Shown here in pieces: positions 50,655 to 60,164 of a stretch of 64,000 bases of DNA. The stretch comes from Spirosoma fluviale. GTDB lineage: Bacteria; Bacteroidota; Bacteroidia; Cytophagales; Spirosomataceae. Below the pieces are notes generated by a model that was not told the origin of the DNA, ran no database searches, and saw only the letters and a list, made by a program, of their open reading frames with translations. The DNA is taken from contig CAMDJW010000010.1 in assembly GCA_945901025.1 (NCBI GenBank), forward strand, positions 37,063 to 101,062. The letters run 5' to 3'. The translations under genes and the position numbers were made by a program. Positions within the stretch are counted from its first letter, which is position 1. Every line of letters starts with the position of its first letter.

Positions 50655-51263
50655 ATGGGAACTCCAGAAATTCCTTTAGCCGATTTGTTTCAATACGATG
50701 AGATTTATTGGGTGCCTGTTGATCGTGGATCAAATGAAATTCAGTTGATGAGCCCCACTCAAACGATTGATTCATCAAATCAGGCTCAGGATAGTTCTTC
50801 ATTGCCCAAAGAAAATATGTCTGGGCGAGAGGATGCTAACATACCCGAAACTATTGAGAATTCGTTTGATTCAGAGCCGACTTTGGACGGGGAATCTTCC
50901 CAAATTAATGTTAGTATTTCTACTCCTTGGGTGATTATTGGTCATATTTCTGAGCTAGAAAAGGCGCGGTTGACCTTAATTTTTTCAGCTCCGCCCATGT
51001 TATTGTCGGCCAAAGATTGGAGTATATATGAACCTAAGGATGACGAGCCCATACTTTCTGAATTTGTTAAAAAGGCTGGGGCTAAAAAATTTATATTTTT
51101 AGGCCAACAACCGGCTGTTTGGCAATCTGATTTTCACGTGACCGAACTCGTGTCATTGGAAGGTAAATCGGTTTATTTCTTCCCTCGCTTGATATCCACA
51201 TTGACAGATACTGAAAAATCATTAAAATTGGTTTTTTGGAATGCACTGAAATCGATGATTTAA
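50655..51263 (+). CDS. Unrecognised protein; C-terminal half resembles DNA polymerase III psi (HolD)
   Basis: This 202-residue protein has an N-terminal 30 residues 'PEIPLADLFQYDEIYWVPVD', then an acidic Ser/Glu/Gln-rich linker (about 35-88), then a compact alpha/beta domain: 'VIIGHISELEKARLTLIFSA', 'EPILSEFVKKAGAKKFIFLG', 'ELVSLEGKSVYFFPRLIST' and 'TEKSLKLVFWNALKSM'. By eye the order of strands and helices follows E. coli HolD (as I remember it), with N-terminal peptide, xLVMVA strand, short helix, strand, then 'x-L-S-L-E-G-x-x-V-x-x-x-P-x-L' and a helix with Trp. This is inference only; no family assignment is secure. It follows purA by 3 bases and converges with tsaD. Confidence 0.7.
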   Translation: MGTPEIPLADLFQYDEIYWVPVDRGSNEIQLMSPTQTIDSSNQAQDSSSLPKENMSGREDANIPETIENSFDSEPTLDGESSQINVSISTPWVIIGHISELEKARLTLIFSAPPMLLSAKDWSIYEPKDDEPILSEFVKKAGAKKFIFLGQQPAVWQSDFHVTELVSLEGKSVYFFPRLISTLTDTEKSLKLVFWNALKSMI

Positions 51264-51274
51264 AAAAAGCTTGT

Positions 51275-52273
51275 TTACCAGGCATATCTGGCTAATGGAC
51301 TCACATCTTGTCCACAAAATTCACCTGCTTCGAATTTGAAATGGCCAGCCATGGCGATCATCCCTGCGTTATCGGTGCAATAGGAAAAAGCTGGGATAAA
51401 AACGTCCCAATGATTCTCTTCACCTAATTCCTGCAACCTTTTTCGTAAGCCTGAATTGGCAGATACTCCGCCTGCTATTGCGATGGAAGAGCAATTTTTT
51501 TCACGCATCGCCTTCTTGACTTTACGTAATAAAATTTCAATCAGTGTTTTTTGAACGGAAGCACAAATATCAGCCTTGTTTTCCTCGATGAAATTGGGAT
51601 TTAATTTTACTTCTTTTTGGAGAAAATAAAGAATGGACGTTTTGATTCCTGAAAATGAAAAATCTAAGCCGGGCATTTCGCCCATTGGAAATGGGTATTT
51701 GTCAGGATTTCCTTCTTTGGCAAGCTTATCGATCAATGGTCCCCCTGGGTAAGGTAGTCCAATTAATTTAGCTGTTTTGTCAAAGGCTTCGCCAACAGCA
51801 TCATCCTGGGTTTCCCCTATGATTTGCATGTTGAGTGGGCCTTCCACCCAGACCAACTGTGTATGTCCGCCGCTTACGGTTAGGCACAAAAAGGGAAATT
51901 GGGGCCTAGGTTCTTCGATGAAATGCGCCAAAACATGGGCTTGCATGTGATTTACCTCGATTAATGGAATGTCTAAACTTAGTGCTAAGGATTTAGCAAA
52001 TGACGTTCCTACCATGAGGGCTCCAAGTAAACCGGGTCCTCGTGTAAATGCGATGGCATTCAAGTCATTTTTGTTTATATTTGCCTTTTGCAGAGCTTCC
52101 TGGACAACAGGAATAATTGATTTTTGATGTGCCCTGCTAGCTAATTCGGGAACGACGCCACCCCACTCGCTATGAATTAATTGAGTGGATATGACGTTTG
52201 ATTTTAACTCTCCGTCGACCATTATCGCCGCAGAGGTTTCATCACAAGAAGATTCAATCGCTAGTAAAATCAT
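51275..52273 (-). CDS. tsaD: tRNA N6-adenosine threonylcarbamoyltransferase TsaD
   Basis: This 332-residue ASKHA-fold protein has 'LLAIESSCDETSAAIM' (about 3-18), 'FTRGPGLLGALMVGTSFAK' (about 74-92), the metal-binding 'HMQAH' (about 107-111), 'LCLTVSGGHTQLVWVEG' and 'GGVSANSGLRKRL' near the C-terminus. It transfers the threonylcarbamoyl group to A37 of tRNAs reading ANN codons, together with TsaB and TsaE encoded elsewhere. It diverges from tamB; a TATTTTTG box (52287-52294, minus strand) is a likely -7 element 13 bases before its ATG. Confidence 0.97.
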   Translation of the reverse strand: MILLAIESSCDETSAAIMVDGELKSNVISTQLIHSEWGGVVPELASRAHQKSIIPVVQEALQKANINKNDLNAIAFTRGPGLLGALMVGTSFAKSLALSLDIPLIEVNHMQAHVLAHFIEEPRPQFPFLCLTVSGGHTQLVWVEGPLNMQIIGETQDDAVGEAFDKTAKLIGLPYPGGPLIDKLAKEGNPDKYPFPMGEMPGLDFSFSGIKTSILYFLQKEVKLNPNFIEENKADICASVQKTLIEILLRKVKKAMREKNCSSIAIAGGVSANSGLRKRLQELGEENHWDVFIPAFSYCTDNAGMIAMAGHFKFEAGEFCGQDVSPLARYAW

Positions 52274-52339
52274 AAAAATTCGTTTGCAAAAATAAGGTAA
52301 TTAAAACATAATTTGTTTTTTTTTCACTAAAAGAAAAAT

Positions 52340-55300
52340 ATGGTCAAATACCTGAAACTCCTCGCAAAATCAATCCTGTATGGATTGTTGGGGATTTTTT
52401 TGCTATTTTTTTCGATCATATTGCTCCTTCGTGCGCCATCAAATCAAATCCGATTAGCGAATTACTTTGCTCCCAAAATTGAAAAAGCGATTGGGTACCC
52501 AATGACATTAGAAGGGATCCAACTGAAATTTTTTGATGAAATAAGCTTTTGGGGTTTACGGGTTAAAGATCCTTGGGGCAAGGACATGATTTACATTGAA
52601 AAATTAGATATTAATTTCAGTATTTCCGATTTGTTTTTGCATGGTTCAAAGCCATCAATGGAACATGCTCAATTGATTCGCCCCCGTGTTCATTTAATTT
52701 TGGAAAAAAAATCGGGAAAGATAAATTTGAATGAGTTTATTGATCGAATTGTTGCTTATGTGAATAAAAATTCAACATCCACTTCCACCAGTACGGAATC
52801 GAGTTTGTTTAAAATTCATTCGGCCCAAGTAGTTGACGGTACTTTTTTACTCGATGACGAGCAAGAAAAAAACCTAGCCACGCCTACGCACTTTGATTTA
52901 TCACACTTCAGTTTTGTTAAAATCAATGCTCAAGTAGCCGATTTTTATGTTCACGGGGATACCATAGGACTTCAGACGATCGGTTTTCGGACGATCGACC
53001 CATCGAGTAAATTTCAAGTTAAAAAGTTGGACACTAAGTTCATGATTTCAGATCGGCAAATGCGATTTGATGACTTGAGCTTATTTTTTAATGACTCATA
53101 TGTGGGTGATCACGTCCATATGAATTATAATAAAATAAATGACTTGACAAAGTGGATTAGCAAAGTCCAAATGGTCGGAAATCTGAAAAATAGTAAAGTT
53201 AAAGGAGAGGATTTGGGTCGATTTGTGAATGCTATGTATGATTATAAGGGTTATTACCAATTGAATGGTATACTGGACGGATCGGTGGACAATTTGGCGC
53301 TTAAAAATTTCGAACTGGGATTTGGCCAGAAATCTAAGTTGAAAGGTAACTTTAGTTTTAAAGGATTACCCAATGTAACGACGACGCAAATGGATTTTGC
53401 CATGAATAATTCCATTTTCTTCCCTAGCGATTTAGCTGTTTTTATCACGCAAGGTGCTTCTGAAAAAATGAAAATATTGGGCTCCGTTGCTTTTGATGGA
53501 AAATTTAATGGCACCTATGACAACTTTCAAACATCAGGTCAGCTGAACACTGGTTTGGGTTACATGGAGGGAGATTTTAAACTTAAGCTCAAAGATTCCA
53601 TGGCGCTTTCATCTTATGACGGAAGTGTAAAATTAGCCAAATTTAAATTAGGTAAACTGCTGGATGTTGAGCCTTACATAGGCAATATTGATCTAATAGG
53701 TAAAATAAAGGGAACAGGTTTTTCGAAAAAATCAGCCCATGTTGATTTTGATGGCAAGCTTTCTGAGATCACTTTTAACGCTTATGCCTATAAAAATGTA
53801 AGTTTAAAAGGGAATTTCCAGCGGCAATTATTTAAAGGAAATGTGGCAGTGAAAGACACTCATTTTGTAGCTGAAACGTCTGGTGAAATCAATTTACAAC
53901 AAGCAAAAGCTGCTTATTTGTTAGAGGGTAAAATTGGGCATGCCGACTTAGCTAAATTACATTGGGGTAGTGAAGATGTTCAGATAAAAACGGGTTTTGA
54001 TTTGAATATTAAATTTACGGATATCGATGACTTGTTTGGCAAGGCAGTTTTCACGGATATTGTGATCAAAAAGCCGAAAATGGATGATTTATCCATGGGC
54101 TTAATTTCCTTTACGGCCAATGAAAATAATGTTGGATTCAGGCAGTACCGTTTAAACTCTGATTTGATTTCGGTGGAGTTGAATGGCGAATTTAAGCCTA
54201 CTAAAATGAAATCGGAATTGGTCCAATTAGCTGATGAATATTTATTGTATTTTAATAAAAAAGAAGACGAGCGGACCGCTTATTACAGCAAAAGAAAATA
54301 TGATATCAAAGATAAATATTTTGCTGATTTTACCATCATTTGCCATCAAGCCCAACCCATTTTATCGAGGTTTTACCCGTCGATCGGCATCGGCCGAAAT
54401 ACCATTTTTACTGGGAACGTTTCTAAGGGGAGAACCTATTCTGTTAGCTTAGAGTCCTATCCTGACACCCTAGTTTTTGGTGGATATAAATTTTATCAAT
54501 CCGTTTTTTCTCTTCAAAGTTCCAAGTTTTTAGGGGGTCCTGAGGTGTCCTCTAGCCTTGTTTTTCAATCAAGAAGACAGCAGTTAAATTTTTTGACTCC
54601 AACTGAAAACTTTAAGTTAAACGCACTTTGGGATCAGGATCGAATTAATTTTGACGTTGATTTCAAACAGGCTGGGGAGGATAATACGGCGCATTTTGGG
54701 GGCAATTGGAGATTTGAAAAAGATGGTTTGTCCTTGAGATTTAAGGATTCCTACCTGAAAATTTTAGGACAGGATTGGGCTTTTGATCCTGAAAATATGA
54801 TTACCCTGAAAGGCCAAGAATGGAAGGCCGAGCATGTGTTAATTTCAAATAAAAAACAATCGATTGCCTTGCAAGGAAGCTTGTCATTGGATTCAACCCA
54901 AACATTGAGATTCCGAGCAAATAAATTCCAATTAGCTACCCTAGAGCCTATACTTGCCATTAAAGCCAATGGGGAATTGAATGCTGAAATTAGTGTTCAA
55001 AATTGGTATCAAAATACGCGGGTTGACTCCTGGATGATTGTTGACTCACTCCGATTGGATAAGTTCTACATGGGTAATTTTCAAGGAGTTGGAACCTATT
55101 TGGCAGAATCCCAACGAATGGATTTGAACTATACGTTAAATCGTTTAGGTGAACCCGTTTTATCCATTAGTGGTCAGTATAAACCCTATGCAGAGGTGGA
55201 CCAATTAGCCCTCAAAACGGAATTGAACAGGACGAATCTTGAAATCTTAGAGCCATTTACTCGAGGTATTTTTTCAGGATTAGCCGGTGAGGCTTCCGGT

Positions 55301-56815
55301 GAATTAAAAATTAGGGGTCAGTTTAATGATCCTAATTTTAGTGGAAAAGTTGTCGTTCAGAAAGCTAAAGTAAATTTTGATTATTTGAATACAGCCATTT
55401 TTGTGAGCGATACGGTTTCGTTTCAAGGACGTCAAATTTTGGCTAAAAATTGGCAACTGAAAGATAATGATGGTAATGTGGCGAAGTTAAATGGTCAACT
55501 CAATTTCCCGAAGGATAAGCCTTTAGAAATGGCCTTAACCGCTGATTTAAATCGATATAAAATTTTAAATACGCAGAAGAGTCCAAGTTCTTTTTATTAT
55601 GGTACTGGTTATGCTAGCGGATTATTTCAGTTGGATGGGACCCTAGATAACTTGCTTATTTCAGGTAATTTAAAAAGTGAAAAAGGTACTCGATTATTCA
55701 TTCCGTTAGATCGGGAATCAGAAGCGCAAGCAGATGATGATTTTGAGTTTTTAAGTCAAACGTTAAAAACGGAAACGGCTAACGAAAAGCTCATTAAAAC
55801 CCAATCAAAAGACAACGGCATACGCTTAGATTTGATGTTGAATCTGACCCCTGAGGCTTATGGAGAAGTCCAATTAGATAGCAAAAAAGGAGACATCATG
55901 CGCGGCTATGGCACGGGAGGTATTCGGATGACGATGGACAAAAAAGGCGATTTTAAGATGTTGGGTGACTATTCGATCGACCAAGGAGATTATACTTTCT
56001 CCCTTCAAAATATCATTAATAAAAAATTTGCTATTCAGCGAGGCTCCAAAATTTCATGGACTGGTAGTCCTTTGGATGCCAACATCAACATGAAAGCAAT
56101 TTATACCCAATATGCCAGTTTATTCCCTATCCTTTTGGATACGACCAACAAAGGGAATTTACCTGAATTTAAACGCCGCTACCCAGTCGATGTGGTTATT
56201 AATTTACAAGATAGACTATTGTCGCCCAATGTCACTTTTGATATTGGCATTCGTGATTTTCCGAAGGATGTTAGTTTGAATAGTGCCGTAACTGCCTTTG
56301 CAAATCGAATAAAAACCGACGAACAGGAGTTGACCCGACAGGTAAGTAATGTGTTACTGTTTGGCCAATTAGTTTCCCCTTTTGGAGCGAGTGGATTGGT
56401 TCTTGGAAATATCATGGGAAATTTTACCGAGATGTTATCGAATCAGTTAAGCAATTTGGCATCTGAAATTAATAAGGATTTGAACATAGATGTTTACTTG
56501 GGCGGCGGTAATTTGACTCAGGATATTTTGACTAACCTCCAATTACGGGCCTCATATAACGTGAATGACTGGTTGCGAATAACCCGAAGTGGAGGATTTA
56601 CGGATGCTAGAAATCAGACGAGTCCTCAAATTTTATTGGGCGATTGGGCTTTGGAATATTTCATTAAAAAGGATGGCAGCTTGCGTACTAAAATGTATAA
56701 TCGAAATGTCCAAACGACTCTATTAGGGTCCTTGAACTCCTATCAAATTAATCAAACACTAGGCGCGAGTATCCTGTATAATAAAAGCTTTAATTCGTTC
56801 TTTGGCACGAAATAA
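52340..56815 (+). CDS. tamB: TamB-family translocation/assembly module protein
   Basis: This is a very large protein (1491 residues) with one N-terminal membrane helix (about 9-31). It has an AsmA-like N-terminal region ('NQIRLANYFAPKIEKAIGYPMTLEGIQLKFFDEISFWGLRV' in parts). A long run of beta-taco repeats follows, with hydrophobic-groove strands. The C-terminal TamB domain (DUF490) covers roughly the last 350 residues ('FAIQRGSKISWTGSPLDANINMKAIY', 'PVDVVINLQDRLLSPNVTFDIGI', 'NLDIDVYLGGGN'-type as 'INKDLNIDVYLGGGN'). It is thought to form a bridge across the periplasm carrying phospholipids or outer-membrane proteins. No TamA/BamA partner is beside it. Bacteroidota often carry it alone or near tsaD. 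Confidence 0.93.
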   Translation: MVKYLKLLAKSILYGLLGIFLLFFSIILLLRAPSNQIRLANYFAPKIEKAIGYPMTLEGIQLKFFDEISFWGLRVKDPWGKDMIYIEKLDINFSISDLFLHGSKPSMEHAQLIRPRVHLILEKKSGKINLNEFIDRIVAYVNKNSTSTSTSTESSLFKIHSAQVVDGTFLLDDEQEKNLATPTHFDLSHFSFVKINAQVADFYVHGDTIGLQTIGFRTIDPSSKFQVKKLDTKFMISDRQMRFDDLSLFFNDSYVGDHVHMNYNKINDLTKWISKVQMVGNLKNSKVKGEDLGRFVNAMYDYKGYYQLNGILDGSVDNLALKNFELGFGQKSKLKGNFSFKGLPNVTTTQMDFAMNNSIFFPSDLAVFITQGASEKMKILGSVAFDGKFNGTYDNFQTSGQLNTGLGYMEGDFKLKLKDSMALSSYDGSVKLAKFKLGKLLDVEPYIGNIDLIGKIKGTGFSKKSAHVDFDGKLSEITFNAYAYKNVSLKGNFQRQLFKGNVAVKDTHFVAETSGEINLQQAKAAYLLEGKIGHADLAKLHWGSEDVQIKTGFDLNIKFTDIDDLFGKAVFTDIVIKKPKMDDLSMGLISFTANENNVGFRQYRLNSDLISVELNGEFKPTKMKSELVQLADEYLLYFNKKEDERTAYYSKRKYDIKDKYFADFTIICHQAQPILSRFYPSIGIGRNTIFTGNVSKGRTYSVSLESYPDTLVFGGYKFYQSVFSLQSSKFLGGPEVSSSLVFQSRRQQLNFLTPTENFKLNALWDQDRINFDVDFKQAGEDNTAHFGGNWRFEKDGLSLRFKDSYLKILGQDWAFDPENMITLKGQEWKAEHVLISNKKQSIALQGSLSLDSTQTLRFRANKFQLATLEPILAIKANGELNAEISVQNWYQNTRVDSWMIVDSLRLDKFYMGNFQGVGTYLAESQRMDLNYTLNRLGEPVLSISGQYKPYAEVDQLALKTELNRTNLEILEPFTRGIFSGLAGEASGELKIRGQFNDPNFSGKVVVQKAKVNFDYLNTAIFVSDTVSFQGRQILAKNWQLKDNDGNVAKLNGQLNFPKDKPLEMALTADLNRYKILNTQKSPSSFYYGTGYASGLFQLDGTLDNLLISGNLKSEKGTRLFIPLDRESEAQADDDFEFLSQTLKTETANEKLIKTQSKDNGIRLDLMLNLTPEAYGEVQLDSKKGDIMRGYGTGGIRMTMDKKGDFKMLGDYSIDQGDYTFSLQNIINKKFAIQRGSKISWTGSPLDANINMKAIYTQYASLFPILLDTTNKGNLPEFKRRYPVDVVINLQDRLLSPNVTFDIGIRDFPKDVSLNSAVTAFANRIKTDEQELTRQVSNVLLFGQLVSPFGASGLVLGNIMGNFTEMLSNQLSNLASEINKDLNIDVYLGGGNLTQDILTNLQLRASYNVNDWLRITRSGGFTDARNQTSPQILLGDWALEYFIKKDGSLRTKMYNRNVQTTLLGSLNSYQINQTLGASILYNKSFNSFFGTK

Positions 56816-56832
56816 TGCTTATAGACTTGTCA

Positions 56833-56857
56833 TAAAAAAAGCCGCAATTGCGGCTCT
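56833..56857. terminator. Bidirectional terminator between tamB and the coiled-coil gene
   Basis: A perfect palindrome AGCCGCAATTGCGGCT (56840-56855) is preceded by seven A. Read on the minus strand this gives a GC-rich hairpin followed by a T-run, a strong terminator for the gene ending at 56881. On the plus strand the T-tract is weaker. Confidence 0.85.
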
Positions 56858-56880
56858 TTAAATTTTTGAATTTCAATATT

Positions 56881-57822
56881 TTACCTAACAACGAAGGTGC
56901 CATTTCCAATCGTAAATCCTTCTGAATACATTTCAATTGAATATTTTCCTGGCTTGTAAACAACTCCACCACGCGAATAAAGCACGGCAACTTCCTGGTT
57001 ATCATTTGAATAGGAAACTACTTGAGAAGTGGTAAAAGGAATATCTTTACCTCCTTGATTGATTTTCCCTGAACCTACTGCCTCATCTGACAACGTGCTT
57101 CCTTCTCCATCTAAAATACGGACGTAAATGGTTTTGTTCTCTAATTTAGTGATTGGGTTAGGAGCTAAATTGAATACAATTTTCAATTTGTCAATTCTTT
57201 TTCCACCTAATTTAGCCTTCTCAGTTTCTTTTCCTTTTGCATTAACAGCTAGTACACGGATGTTCTGAGCTTTTAAAGCTGCACCGATACTTACCTTACG
57301 AGCTAATTCTTTGTTCTTGGCTGCTACCTCAGATAAGGTATCACTTAAGTTCTTATTAACTGTTTTTAAGCCCGTATTTTCAGTATTTAAGGTCTGATTT
57401 TGAGTGCTTAACACTTGGTTGTTCTCTGTTAAAACGCCATTTTGTTTTTTCAGTTCAACAATATCGCCATCCTTTTGAGCGAGAACAATATCATATTCTT
57501 TTATTTTAGCTAAATAAGAAGCTATAGTTGCATGATTTGCTTTTTTTAGTGAAGCTTTATCTTGTTCTAATTGTAATTTCAAAGCTTCGAGGTCAGCCAC
57601 TTGGCCTCCCAATGATTTAATTTCAGCTATTTTACTATCTAGTTGAGTCGAGATAGAATCTAATTTAACTCGTGTATTGGCTAATTCAGTTGCTTTTTCC
57701 TCGATACTAGTTGCTTGCTCTTTGGTCAATTGGTTCGACCTAAAATACAAGACTCCAAATACCGCAGTAAGTACAGCAAGGACGATGAGTGCAATCTTAG
57801 AAGTGTTGTTATTTGATTCCAT
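56881..57822 (-). CDS. Membrane-anchored coiled-coil protein with beta-rich C-terminal domain
   Basis: This 313-residue protein has a single N-terminal membrane helix (about 9-27), a long coiled coil (about 30-185) with heptads rich in Leu/Ile, Glu, Lys, Gln and Asn ('NNQVLSTQNQTLNTENTGLK'), and a beta-rich C-terminal domain (about 195-313: 'KLKIVFNLAPNPITKLENKTIYVRIL', 'KYSIEMYSEGFTIGNGTFVV'). This architecture resembles cell-surface or periplasmic scaffold proteins common in Bacteroidota; I do not recognise a named family. It is a single-gene unit and ends in a strong terminator. Confidence 0.8.
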   Translation of the reverse strand: MESNNNTSKIALIVLAVLTAVFGVLYFRSNQLTKEQATSIEEKATELANTRVKLDSISTQLDSKIAEIKSLGGQVADLEALKLQLEQDKASLKKANHATIASYLAKIKEYDIVLAQKDGDIVELKKQNGVLTENNQVLSTQNQTLNTENTGLKTVNKNLSDTLSEVAAKNKELARKVSIGAALKAQNIRVLAVNAKGKETEKAKLGGKRIDKLKIVFNLAPNPITKLENKTIYVRILDGEGSTLSDEAVGSGKINQGGKDIPFTTSQVVSYSNDNQEVAVLYSRGGVVYKPGKYSIEMYSEGFTIGNGTFVVR

Positions 57823-57936
57823 TATGTTTGTTTTATTTATTAAAGGGTTTGTTTAATTTATCGCAAATTACAATAATTAAATTTAAATTCATTTCTAAAT
57901 GCCTTTTAGTTAATTTGCGTAATTAAATAATGGAAC

Positions 57937-59514
57937 ATGCTTACCTATGATTTTATTGTAATTGGTTCCGGTATTGCGGGCTTGTCGTACACCGCAAAAA
58001 TTGCGCAGCACTTTCAGGATTTAAATCAATCTGTTAAAATTGCTGTCATTACCAAAACCATTGCAGAGGAAACCAATACAAAATATGCGCAAGGTGGAAT
58101 TGCTGCAGTGTGGGATCAGGATGATTCTTTTGATAAACATATCCAAGACACCATGGTCGCGGGTGATTTTATAAGCAATCAAAAGGTGGTTGAAATGGTA
58201 GTCAAGGAAGCTCCTGAACGTTTAAAAGAATTAATCTCTTATGGCACCGACTTTGATCGCCGAGCAGATGGGACATTTGATCTGGTCAAAGAAGGAGGGC
58301 ATTCAGATAAAAGAATTTTACATTATAAGGACTCAACGGGCAATGAAATTGAGCGCGCACTTTTAGCTAAAGTGAAGGCTTTTCCATCTGTGGATTTTTT
58401 CACACATTACTTTGCCGTTGATTTAATCACCCAACATCATTTAGGCGAAAAAGTAACGAAGGATACCCCTGATAAAAAATGTTTTGGGGTCTATGTGCTT
58501 AATTTAAAAACCAAAAAGGTAGAGACTTTTTTAGGCAAAACTACTTTGCTAGCCACCGGGGGAATAGGTCAGGTCTACCAATCCACGACCAATCCGAAGA
58601 TTGCCACGGGAGATGGAATTGCAATGGCCTACAGAGCAAAGGCGTTTGTTCAAGGAATGGAATTTATTCAATTTCATCCCACCGCATTATATAATCCAGG
58701 AAAGAAGCCATCATTTTTAATTTCCGAGGCAGTTAGAGGCCATGGTGGAATTCTAAAAAACTTGGATGGCTCTACCTTTATGGAGCGTTATGATGATCGT
58801 TTGTCATTGGCTCCCCGCGATATTGTTGCCCGTGCCATCGATTCAGAAATGAAAAGGCTAGGTAGCGACCATGTGTTTTTGGATACAAGACATATTCCTA
58901 AAGATGAAATTTTGCAGCATTTCCCCATGATCTATCAGCATTGTTTAGATGAATTGGGAATCGATATGTCGACAGAAATGATTCCTGTGGTACCCGCTCA
59001 GCATTATCTATGTGGGGGTATTATCGTGGATGAATATAGTAGAACCAATATTCAGCATTTGTTTGCTGCAGGGGAATGTTCCTACACGGGACTTCATGGC
59101 GCAAACCGTTTGGCGTCCAATAGTTTATTAGAAGCCATTGTTTTTGCTCATCAAGCGTTCCAAAAATCTATTGAAGAATTTGGCACTCAATCCCTACCTA
59201 AATCGATTCCAGGCTGGAATGACGATGGCACGAAACACCCGGAGGAATTAGTTTTAGTGACCGAAATGGCGCGTGAATTGGAATCCATTATGTCCAATTA
59301 TGTGGGAATTGTGCGCACAGATCGCCGCTTAAAGCGGGCCTATGATCGATTGGAATTGATTTATTTAGAGCACGAAGAACTGTATAAACAGTCTAGAATC
59401 ACCGTTCCTTTGTGTGAATTAAGAAATATGATTAATGTTGCTTATTTGATTATTAAGCATGCCCGTGCCCAAAGAGAAAACAAAGGCCTTCATTACAATT
59501 TAGATTTGATATAG
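57937..59514 (+). CDS. nadB: L-aspartate oxidase
   Basis: This 525-residue flavoprotein has an N-terminal FAD motif 'FIVIGSGIAGLSYTAKIAQ' (about 5-23), 'TNTKYAQGGIAAVW' (about 49-62), the succinate-dehydrogenase-like active-site 'EFIQFHPTALYNP', 'PAQHYLCGGIIVDEYSRTNI' and 'HGANRLASNSLLEAIVFA', then a helical C-terminal domain. It oxidises aspartate to iminoaspartate, the first step of de novo NAD synthesis. NadA and NadC are not in the window. It is preceded by an AT-rich 114-base gap without a clear consensus promoter. Confidence 0.96.
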   Translation: MLTYDFIVIGSGIAGLSYTAKIAQHFQDLNQSVKIAVITKTIAEETNTKYAQGGIAAVWDQDDSFDKHIQDTMVAGDFISNQKVVEMVVKEAPERLKELISYGTDFDRRADGTFDLVKEGGHSDKRILHYKDSTGNEIERALLAKVKAFPSVDFFTHYFAVDLITQHHLGEKVTKDTPDKKCFGVYVLNLKTKKVETFLGKTTLLATGGIGQVYQSTTNPKIATGDGIAMAYRAKAFVQGMEFIQFHPTALYNPGKKPSFLISEAVRGHGGILKNLDGSTFMERYDDRLSLAPRDIVARAIDSEMKRLGSDHVFLDTRHIPKDEILQHFPMIYQHCLDELGIDMSTEMIPVVPAQHYLCGGIIVDEYSRTNIQHLFAAGECSYTGLHGANRLASNSLLEAIVFAHQAFQKSIEEFGTQSLPKSIPGWNDDGTKHPEELVLVTEMARELESIMSNYVGIVRTDRRLKRAYDRLELIYLEHEELYKQSRITVPLCELRNMINVAYLIIKHARAQRENKGLHYNLDLI

Positions 59515-59570
59515 CTTGACTTGTCAATTTTAAGGGCTACATTTAATCGGTTCTATCCGCCATCCTTTCT

Positions 59571-60164
59571 ATGTCACAATCGATTCGAGATGTAATCTCT
59601 CCCCTTAATATTCTTTCTAAATCTGAAATTCTGAACGTAAGTAAAAGTTTCAAGAGTGTTCAAATTAAGAAGAATGATTATTTGGTAAATTCGGGAGGGC
59701 ATTTAGATTCGTTGGTTTTTTTGAAAAAAGGAATCTTACGTAGTGGCTCAAACCAAGATCAAGATTCGGATGTGTCCCAATCGAAAGACTTTACTTTTGA
59801 AGGTAATTTTTTGTTTTCAGGCAACAGTCTTTTAACAAATGAACCATTCCCTCATTCCATTCATGCCCTAATAGATTCCGAAATTTTAGTATTGACGCTA
59901 GCTGAGTTGGAGGGAATTTATGAGAGCATTCCAGGATTTGTGGCCGTTTTGCGCCAATTAACACAGGATGAATTAGAAAAGCAGGAGAAGCTTATTAATC
60001 TAATTAAGATCCAATCCCCTCAAAAACGGTATGCGGATTTTCAACGAAATTTTGCTTTACTCGCTGCCCAATTACCCGAAGGCCAGTTGGCACATTTTCT
60101 GCAAATTCCAACCCCCGAGCTATCTAGAATCAGGAAAAAAATAAGTTTAGGCAGTACCTTTTAA
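59571..60164 (+). CDS. Crp/Fnr-family transcriptional regulator
   Basis: This 197-residue protein has an N-terminal cNMP-binding-like beta roll ('IKKNDYLVNSGGHLDSLVFLKKGILRSGS' read in parts, about 31-59) and a C-terminal helix-turn-helix ('LPEGQLAHFLQIPTPELSRIRKKIS', about 167-191 in parts). It is similar in kind to the regulator at 16.5-17.0 kb but clearly a separate paralogue. A short inverted repeat TTGAC-TT-GTCAA lies upstream (59516-59527). It converges with udk, overlapping by four bases at its 3' end. Confidence 0.87.
   Translation: MSQSIRDVISPLNILSKSEILNVSKSFKSVQIKKNDYLVNSGGHLDSLVFLKKGILRSGSNQDQDSDVSQSKDFTFEGNFLFSGNSLLTNEPFPHSIHALIDSEILVLTLAELEGIYESIPGFVAVLRQLTQDELEKQEKLINLIKIQSPQKRYADFQRNFALLAAQLPEGQLAHFLQIPTPELSRIRKKISLGSTF

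Noticed and set aside
59516..59527. Short inverted repeat TTGAC-TT-GTCAA upstream of the second Crp/Fnr gene
   Set aside because: It is only a five-base stem and the two-base spacer does not match the usual Crp/Fnr half-site spacing; too weak to call an operator.
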